Assembly: GCF_905404315.1 (NCBI RefSeq)
Contig: NC_066279.1
Coordinates: 9,560,501 to 9,624,500, forward strand
Reading direction: 5' to 3'
DNA length: 64,000 nt
Source of the DNA: Leptidea sinapis
Taxonomy: Eukaryota; Arthropoda; Insecta; Lepidoptera; Pieridae
Under the pieces are notes generated by a model. It made no database searches. It was not told where the DNA came from and worked only from the letters and a program-made list of their open reading frames with translations. Shown one piece after another: positions 56,580-64,000 of this stretch (the first letter of the stretch is position 1; each line of letters begins with the position of its first letter). The position numbers and the translations under genes are program-made.

Positions 56580-59500
56580 AAGTTGGAGTGTGTGAGTATT
56601 TTTACGATGAAGTTTTATTATTTCCGTTTTTACTTAATTTTATGATAAGTGGAATACATCAAACTCATCGTACTGTTTATTATAAGTAATAGTACAAGTA
56701 AATATGTAATAGTACAAGTACAAAAGACTTACTCCGCAAAATCAATTAAAGAAATGGGGACTCTTGCATCTATAAAATAAGTTGCAATTCAAATCGCAAA
56801 ATTAACCAATATTTTTATTCACCTGGAAAGACAGGCAACTCTAGAAGAGGTAAGACTTCTAACGAAGTTATGGTTGTCTTCTTTACTTAAAACTGTACCT
56901 ACCTAGTATAAGGTCATCTTATAAAAATAGCTCGGTTTTTTCTATAAATACCAATGTCATCGATTTTTTTAATCAATGTTCTTTCGTTGCCAACAACTTT
57001 TTAGCTGTTGGCTCTTAGTGTAAGTACGAAAAACACAACATAACCATTGAACCTACTGAGTATAGGTATCAAATAAGTATGTTACAGTACCTGCAAATGA
57101 ATGGTAATTTCATAATAATAATCAATTTAAATAAGATTGTTTCAGCGTCTTTAAGAAACTTAAAAATATTAAATTTGAGTCGCAATGACCTTTAATATAC
57201 GTTGCTTTTTATGTTTCTCCATTTCTGAAAGACCTTTCGGATCGGTGAAATAGGTGACAAACAATGCTCGCGTGTGCGTCACTGCTCGCTCGTGAGTCCT
57301 TACTGGCGAGTTCTCCCCATATTATGAACGGGCCTCGTTCACCATGTCCAAGTAAAGCTGTGATTAGTAACTTCTCAATTAACGTTAATTGGAAGCTACA
57401 TGTTATGAGTATCTTTTGCCAATTTCACAAGCGAAAATTATGTCTTGAGCAACTACTGATTGGTTAAGTGAGTAATGAATCTATAACACGTCATATTCGT
57501 TCAATTTTACGTCAAATATCACTTTTCAAACGTCATTGCAGATTGTCATTTATGATTTTGTTGAATGTTGAGCGTTCATTTCACTATTTAGCGCCAGATG
57601 TTTGTTTGCTTTTGAAACTAGTAAGCATCTGGAAATAGTATAATACAATTTTTGTCATTTAGTGGTTACTTGTGTGTGTTGATAAAATTAAAAGAGAGAG
57701 AAGTGCATACTTTACACGAGAGGGATATTTTGTTATTATTAAATAGAAATATGGTGATATCTTGGAATTTAAATATACGCATACTTGGTATTTGTTCCAT
57801 GGTAGAATAATCTAACTCGATCAATTGATGATGTGAAAAGATGCACAAAACAACAAATGATAATAATAGTAGGCACATAATATCATGTAACTGTCAAGTA
57901 ACCGTGCTAATTGGCAGAAGATGTGGCAAGTTAGTTACGGGACAGTTAATCTTAAGATTAGTGTTACTTTAAGGTCGTGAAATTCGCATGCTATGTTACT
58001 ATTGACTTTACTCAGTGATAAGCTTACTTGATAGTTTACTTGATGTGATGAAAGAGGGCCTAAGCTGGCGAGTGGCGCCGCCGCACGTAGGTACTTACAA
58101 TATCGATACCACGGGGAGTGAGACAGGCCTGATGTAGCCCAGGATGTTTTATAAAAAAAAATATTTGATTAATTTTTTAATTTTAAAACCTACAAGGACA
58201 TCTTTAAACCAGTGCCTTGTAATTTATGTTTATAATTTAATTTTGTCAGCTTTGTATAATGCCTTTTTGAAGTCAGTATAAAATTTTTTCAATATCTTAT
58301 TTGATTGTGTGTTTTAGTTTGGTGTATGTGTGTCAGAGTAACAATTTCTGCAAAATTTTGCAGAGCAACCCCAAATATGAAGCTGTCATGGCGACAACTT
58401 TCGAGCGAACGTTATTTAATAATATCAGAACACCATTATTTTGCTGTTCCGAGTTAAGTTAAAACCAGCAGTCTTACAACTTTAATAATTATAAGCAATA
58501 CCTTAAATTTGGTAATAGGTAATAATTACTTAAACTCTTGATAGCGTCCGCACAACGCAACAGCAGGTCATGTCAACTGCAACTGTGACTTCTTTCGCAA
58601 GACGGACTTTACAGCTACAAAGTAAGTATACTTAGTTAAGCAACGTTTATATAGAAACTTTTATATTTTTATAGATTTGAGCTCGAAGAGCCCAAAATCG
58701 TCATAAGTACAATTTGAATGCCTGAAGTTATTGAATTAGCGGGAAGTTGCAGAGATGGCCTTTAGATTTAACCATGTTCCTAATTTTAATTAATAATATG
58801 TATTAAGGCGCGGTCATACCTCAATATTCACAAAAATTGGTTCCTTTAAGAGTCGATTACAACATAACACAATGAAAATATTTGAACGCAAAAAATACAG
58901 TGCATAAAGAAGGACTTACAGATAATTTTAACCGAATAGAATATTTATATATAAGTTTAAATATCCAATAAATAATTTGCAAGATGCTTCCCAAAAATAA
59001 ACTTTGAGGTCAAACATATCTGAATTTTCAGCGATAGCAACATTCTTTTTTTTATTAATATAACAGAGTTAGTTTTTCTACAACTTTAACCGAACTTAAA
59101 CTGTCTTCTATCACATTTTTTTCAGGGGAGCGACTAAAATATTCCTTTGCAAACATATAGAATTCCCGCAAAGTGAAATACTATCCTCACCATAAATGTA
59201 TGGCTTAAAGATAACTACTTTGCAGTATTATGGAACGTTCTTTCATGTGTAACAAAATAAATATTGAACCGAAGAGGTATGAGAGGGATAATTTTTCATG
59301 AATGTATAGAGATTTGGAAGTAATAAACTGTGTCCGGCCGATGGAACGAGTACAGTATCACAATATTGATGGTTATGTCTGGTACGCTTGTATTGTTTAT
59401 AATAAGTATTATAAATAAGTTAGGTATTCTTCTACTTGATGGGGCATCACTGAGATTACTTTTGAAACTCAGCGATACGAGAAAAAATTAGAATTTTTTA

Positions 59501-59904
59501 GAGATTTACGTACAAATATTTTTTCGGAGATATTCTCAAGAAATATCTTTATATAAATTTTTCCATGCTAAGCTATAATATATAAGCTATATATAAGTAT
59601 ACGACATCTTCAGTACAATCTTCAAACATCTTCATTTGCCAAACACAGATAAAAACAATGCAAGCCAAATGCTAGGCCGTATACTTTTTTTTGGGATAAC
59701 CATAACATAAATGGATATGTCAGTTACACCACAATACCACTTAAATACTCACTGAGCTGAACATCCTCATGAAGTACGCGGCCGATGACCGGAACAGCTG
59801 GACAATATCGAGATGTTTCTTTCAAAACTGCATCAATGTAAACCAGTTTTGATAAATCAGCTTTAGTAACATCTCTATCTGAATCTTCAAAAACTTCTTC
59901 TAGT
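54719..59904 (-). CDS. Cytochrome P450 gene 2 (CYP4 clan), 3' part: exons 8-10
   Basis: Three exons at 59753-59904, 55642-55821 and 54719-54876 match exons 8, 9 and 10 of gene 1 in position, phase and length (152, 180 and 158 against 161 bases). All frames are open and all splice sites are GT-AG. It keeps ExxR (KETSR), PERW, the heme loop FSYGKRNCIG and the end SIQYRNK. Exons 1-7 were not found up to 64000, so they lie beyond the window or are lost. A tandem duplicate of gene 1, about 80-86% identical in these exons. Intron 8 is 3.9 kb against 0.6 kb in gene 1. Confidence 0.9.
54962..55265 (+). repeat. SINE/MITE-like interspersed repeat, copy 2, in P450 gene 2 intron 9
   Basis: AAGGGAAGAGACGAGTATGG to GGAGCCTCCCACTGG, matching 3301-3613 in order and strand. 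The 110-codon plus frame over it is part of the repeat, not a gene. Confidence 0.8.
55642..55821 (-). CDS. P450 gene 2, exon 9 (heme loop)
   Basis: Encodes HPMWGPDADQWIPERWLDPQ and FSYGKRNCIG. Acceptor TTTTCAG, donor GTGAGT. Same length as in gene 1; 11 of 60 residues differ. Confidence 0.92.
56508..56580. repeat. TG/CG/AG microsatellite in P450 gene 2 intron 8
   Basis: A (GC)n start, about 17 TG units, then (AG)n: compound dinucleotide repeat. Confidence 0.97.
56581..59752. other. Rest of P450 gene 2 intron 8
   Basis: No transposon protein found. 57230-57340 (CGCGTGTGCGTCACTGCTCG) and 58055-58140 (GGCGAGTGGCGCCGCCGCAC) have higher GC content. They may be old SINEs. Nothing supports a nested gene. 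Confidence 0.4.
59753..59904 (-). CDS. P450 gene 2, exon 8 (K helix)
   Basis: Encodes LEEVFEDSDRDVTKADLSKL and VLKETSRYCPAVPVIGRV. Acceptor GTTTTAG, donor GTGAGT. Confidence 0.9.
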
Positions 59905-60853
59905 CTAAAACATAATATCCAAATTCAACTTCGAGTTTGCTTCAATATAATATTTTAAATCTGCAACTACATCATAAATTTAATATAATAAGATTTTAAC
60001 GCCTAAATTACGCGAAAATGTATCTATGCGTATTATTTTACGTGTAGCAAAAGACTGCCTATAGTTAGGATAATTTCAGTGGATGTATCTAAAAGCTATC
60101 AAAACAAGCTATAAGACAATATATAAATAAATCATATCTTTTATATTATTACACACACGACAGGCACAAATTAATAAAATTGAAAACCGTAAAGGTATTT
60201 TAGAATAAATATTTAGAGTATTTTCAATGAAAACAATTTGTTTTATTTTATCAGTGATTATGGTTTTATAATCAACTTTATATGTTTTTTCTAAAATAAA
60301 ACCAAAATATACATGCTTTCATAGTAATTCTTTGACACATTCATATCTCATATATGTATATCACTATTGTTTGAGATAATCATTTTGTGGGCTAGCTATG
60401 TGAGCTTTTTAAGATATTGTAGTTACTTTGCGTATGCTACAATATGGTTCGTCATGCTACTAATATGGCCCTGCTTGTCTTCTTGGGAACGATGGCTGGT
60501 CCATTCACCAATTCGTAAACGAGTACTGCTTGTGGTGCATGGTCGATCTTTTATAGTGATTAAATCATTATATTTTCGTGATGCGGTTTCTAATTATGAC
60601 AGAAATGACGGCCATCATGTTCATGAAGTATCCTTACAGGAGCAATGAAAACTCAAAAAATTACATAATACATTATTTACATTATACAGTATATTTTTTT
60701 ATTACGTTTTTATGAAATATTTCATATTTAAAACGCCTTGTAACTTTGGACACAATTTGCATATGGAAACTTTATAAAATTATTTTTTTATGTAAGTTAT
60801 CTTGTCATCAGAATATGTCTTTTATGTATATCAATGAGCACATATTATATATA

Positions 60854-61810
60854 CTAGCTATGCGTGCGACTTCGTCCGCTTAATTATTGTGGGTGTGAAT
60901 GCAGAAGTTAATAATAATGGATAAATATTACAACAATTCTTCTCTGTATACGATATTATATGTATTGCCGTCGAGGATCAAAGCATATAGGTTTCTGAGA
61001 ACGCTCACACACGACAAAACCATATAAAGCTTTCCATGCGATAACCAAATTGTGTGCAAATTAATTATCCAAATGTTTTGAGTTTTCTATTTCTTTGGTT
61101 AGTTATGAGATTTCCGCAAAGTAACGCCTACTTCAATAAATTTTCTGCAAATTAATTACTTTTATCTGGTACTATTGCAGAGATTTGGGGAAATCAAATT
61201 TCTGAGCAGCATTATAGGTACCTCACTTTTAAATATAGCTTGTGAGCTGGCAATCCAGGGGCATAATGGGATTTTAAAAATTCTAGCGGATAATTTGTAC
61301 ATTCTGCGTCTTCCATTACCCTGTTAAAGGAGACATATTCTACACTTTCCCCCGAAACATGACTCAAAATTTAAGCATATATTGCAGCCACACTTGGGAG
61401 GACTTTGTAGAGCAGTGGACGTCTATACGACGTTAAAATAGCTATTTTGCATAACCAGTAGTTTGCGTTACTGGATATTTGCGTTGTATTTACATATTCA
61501 GATGATATGAGGTCTCGGATTGTTCCTGCTTGCTTAATATCACCTTAATGTTTTGTCTATTGCCTCAACTGTTTTACGGTAGGCCATTCATCCCATATAA
61601 TAAGACTACAATAACGTAAAACCTTAGCTTTATTACTGTTTCTATAAATATTACAATAGGGGTGCTCTGTACGATCTAAGTCGATCGGAATTTAAGACAT
61701 AGTACGGCCAGTTTTTCCTCCTGACAACAAAGTGACTGTGATGCCTGAATAAGCGACAACAAGTGTAAATTTACTTTAGCTTCGTATCTTTACCAAAATC
61801 ACCTTGGTAA
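60854..61810 (-). pseudogene. Helitron helicase C-terminal region and 3' end
   Basis: Minus-strand pieces in order: KFTLVVAYSGITVTLLSGGK (61740-61800), RTEHPYCNIYRNSNKAKVLR and CSLIIWDEWPTV (Walker B-like, about 61590-61690), YPLEFLKSHYAPGLPAHKLY (about 61240), then SHGKLYMVLSCVSVLRNLYA and GNTYNIVYREELL with stop (60930-61060). This is the Pif1-like SF1 helicase end of a Helitron. Stops and shifts inactivate it. The 3' end GCATAGCTAGT, with the CTAGT tip, is at 60854 and reads GACGAAGTCGCACGCATAGC before it. The Rep domain is not in the window. Confidence 0.85.
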
Positions 61811-62280
61811 GAAAATCATTTCCCGTTCGTATAGTTGTATAGATCCGCAGTCAACTATCCGACGCGATCTTACTACCGTAAACAATGTACGTTGAATGAG
61901 TCAAAACCTGCGAAACTGACTATATATTCATCATCATATTGCTCGCGCGGTCCGTTCGATTCACATGTGTTACTGTTTGTTGTATATAATTAATTCCAAA
62001 ATAATAGTCAATAATAGTCAAATAGTGTAAAATTACATATTTTTTAATAGCCAGTAAAACGATCTAACTTTTGGTGAAATCAGTTCTCTAATATAAGAAT
62101 TTAATAAAACGTAATCAGTGACGGTACAATCAAAACTATTCATAAGCGTACTTGTTTGTGCCGTCGCTCGTGTCAGTCATCGTGCGTGAATCATCTTCAA
62201 CGCGCAGTGCTGCGTTCAAACGAGCGAGTCAACTTGCCAGCCGCCGAGCTTCGTTTAATATCATGCTAGTATGTTTATAA
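61811..62280. other. No gene seen
   Basis: Includes a CGTCGCTCGTGTCAGTCATC patch (62160-62240) that may be the 5' untranslated part of the LINE that follows. Nothing else is recognised. Confidence 0.35.
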
Positions 62281-62299
62281 ACTGATCGGATAAAATATA

Positions 62300-63247
62300 T
62301 TATGTCGCAAAATAAAACAAAATTTGGATGTTGTGATCGCCAGACTACATCATCAAACATTTTAAACTGTGTGTCCTGCAGATTCAAATTTCATTTAAAC
62401 TGTGTCAATATTAACAATTAAGGATTAAAGGACTTATCGGAGGAATTTAAGTCAAAGTGGATATGCCCAGGTTGTCATAGTAAGCAGCCAAAATCGGATA
62501 ATACCAACACACCACTTCGATCAGCCGTAAATATCCAATCACCATCATTTAATAATATAGAGAGAAGGACAAATAGTACAAAAAAATACGTCCGAAATAT
62601 CAATAGAGAGTGTTTGACGAATTATCCGCGAAGAACTCCAAACTATATCAGACAATTTTAAAACGAACATATTAAAACAATTTAAAGTACAAACCAAAGA
62701 ACTAGACAGTTTTAAACGAGTATCAGATTCCTTGAATACAATTGAAAACAGACCTTAACTCAAGGATCACTCCCATGGAACAGCACTCTCGAGCCAGTAA
62801 TCTAGAAATTCAGAACATTCCCGAGCGCAAATCTGAGAACCTAATTACTATTGCTAAGCAACTTGCTTCTGTTACGAATTATAAGTTAAACGAGGCGGAC
62901 ATCCATCTATGCACAAAAGTTGCTAAAATAAACAGTGGGAGCCCCCTCTTAGATCCGTAATTGTAAAATTCAGTTTTCCTAGAATTAGAGACGATTTTCT
63001 TGCAGCGACACTCAGATTTAATAAAAAAGCAAGCAACGCAATTGAAAAGCTTAACACATCTCACCTTGGTATCAGTAGTACAAAAAAACCCGTATTCGTT
63101 GTTGAACACCTCTAACCATCACAAAAAGTCCTCCACGCAGTGTCCCGTAATAAAGCAAAGGAGCTTGGTTAAAAGTTTGTCTGGGTAAAGACAGGAAGGA
63201 TTTTCATGCGTAAAACCGAAACATCAGAAAAAGTGCTGAAGATCTAA
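62300..63247 (+). pseudogene. LINE ORF1 with PHD-like zinc finger
   Basis: Starts MSQNKTKFGCCDRQTTSSN (62301), with Cys/His pairs (CCDR, NCVSCRFKFHLNC, WICPGCHSKQ) forming a PHD-like finger in about the first 60 residues. A charged helical stretch follows, then LEIQNIPERKSENLITIAKQ, LASVTNYKLNEADIHLCTKV and VIVKFSFPRIRDDFLAATLR (62800-63020), the conserved RNA-binding-like block of these ORF1 proteins. Several stops and frameshifts. The protein would package LINE RNA. Confidence 0.75.
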
Positions 63248-63389
63248 CCAAACTAACCTAGAACCTAATCATTATCTCAATTTAATAACCTAAATAGTAA
63301 TTCTTACTAATAATAATAATTACGTATAGCTAATTGTTTAAATTTTAGTTAATCTTTGTCTTAATTAATTACATATTTATTATTACATA

Positions 63390-63812
63390 CATACACTAAT
63401 TACCCTTACCAATTTGTTTGTCAACTGATAACATTAAAAATTACTATCAGAATGTAAGATTATTGAATTCTAATGCAGCTGAGGTACGTCAACTACTTAG
63501 CAAATTTGTAGACTTTTTTATGCTCGATGACATAACATAAAATTCTTGAATTGGTACTATCTAGTAACGTCTACAAGTTTCTGAATGTCTGCACCCTGTC
63601 AGAAATGTTGATAAGTCATCCTCATCTTGACATCTTATTAAAAGTTAAAACGAAAAGAAATACCATACCACTCACCCGTCGACATAATTTATATAAAGCC
63701 GAATATAAAGCAATTAATAAATACTTAGAATCTGTACAATGGAGTGATGAATTTAAGTCGTTTTTAAATCTTGAAATTGTTCTTAGCCTGTCTGGTTTTC
63801 TCAGCACTTAAT
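63390..63812 (+). pseudogene. LINE ORF2 start, internally deleted
   Basis: NIKNYYQNVRLLNSNAAEVR (63432 on) is the usual opening of the AP-endonuclease. It runs into MLISHPHLDILLKVKTKRNT and LYKAEYKAINKYLESVQWSD (63607-63760), which belongs further downstream, so the endonuclease core is missing. Follows the ORF1 remnant in the same strand and order. Confidence 0.6.
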
Positions 63813-64000
63813 ATATCTGCTAAAGCAAAAAAATATTTTTTTTATTAATTTATTTATAATTCAGAGAGATCTCCATATATATTAGTAAATGTATTAGCTT
63901 ATTACGTTAATATTGCGGAAATCCATAATTATACAATTGATTTAAGTTTTCCTGAGTGTTAATTCCGCCACGTTTGTATTATTAGTGAAATATATTTATA
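63813..64000. other. AT-rich end of window
   Basis: No feature seen. Confidence 0.5.

Noticed and set aside
60367..60648. A 93-codon membrane protein (Trp/Phe-rich)
   Set aside because: No conserved motif and no supporting context; it lies in the presumed P450 gene 2 intron. Kept out for lack of evidence.
1..64000. A new multi-gene defence or biosynthetic system
   Set aside because: Apart from the P450 pair, every sizeable coding signal that I could place is a known transposon protein, and no set of intact neighbouring genes remains.

Overview
This is an AT-rich, intron-bearing insect nuclear sequence, most likely from a moth or butterfly (Lepidoptera). The evidence is a cytochrome P450 gene with short phase-consistent GT-AG introns, and dense, nested remains of transposon types usual in Lepidoptera: Jockey/CR1-like and RTE LINEs, a Dong-like (R4) element sitting in a TAA repeat, mariner and Tc1 elements, a Helitron, a BEL/Pao fragment and tRNA-derived SINEs. 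Nothing points to bacteria or phage. I see no operon, CRISPR array, functional tRNA or rRNA. The species cannot be told from the window.

Host genes. Two related P450 genes lie in tandem on the minus strand. The first (30631-40521) is complete: ten exons joined in frame give 490 residues with a membrane anchor, WxxxR, an I-helix motif, ExxR, PERW and the heme-cysteine loop. The second (54719-59904 and beyond the right edge) shows only its last three exons, about 80-86% identical to those of the first. Both belong to the CYP4 clan and look like the lepidopteran CYP340/CYP341 group.

Layout. 1-30.6 kb: almost only transposon remains. These are SINE and LINE tails, Helitron-like repeats, a mariner (4.6-7.5 kb) broken by LINE pieces, a Tc1-like element (7.5-8.4 kb), a LINE RT piece (10.8-11.6 kb), a worn mariner (14.3-15.3 kb), the Dong-like element (16.0-18.9 kb), an RTE element (19-22 kb), a LINE with a second LINE inside it (23.6-27.2 kb) and another LINE (27.7-30.5 kb) that stops about 150 bases from the P450 stop codon. 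30.6-40.6 kb: P450 gene 1, with a MITE, a LINE and a Tc1-like element in its larger introns. 41-54.7 kb: LINE, mariner, RTE, foldback, minisatellite, BEL/Pao, LINE, a SINE pair and Helitron-like repeats. 54.7-64 kb: P450 gene 2 exons 8-10, a long intron with a TG microsatellite, then a Helitron with helicase remains and a LINE ORF1/ORF2 remnant, probably in intron 7.

How it works together. The only host function I can support is P450 mono-oxygenation at the ER membrane. Everything else is selfish DNA, mostly inactivated by stops, frameshifts and truncation. I found no convincing new biological system. The observations most worth a second look are the P450 pair, a head-to-head LINE structure, a LINE-in-LINE insertion with a clean 8-bp target duplication, the Dong-like element lacking its RT core, and two perfect or near-perfect foldbacks.
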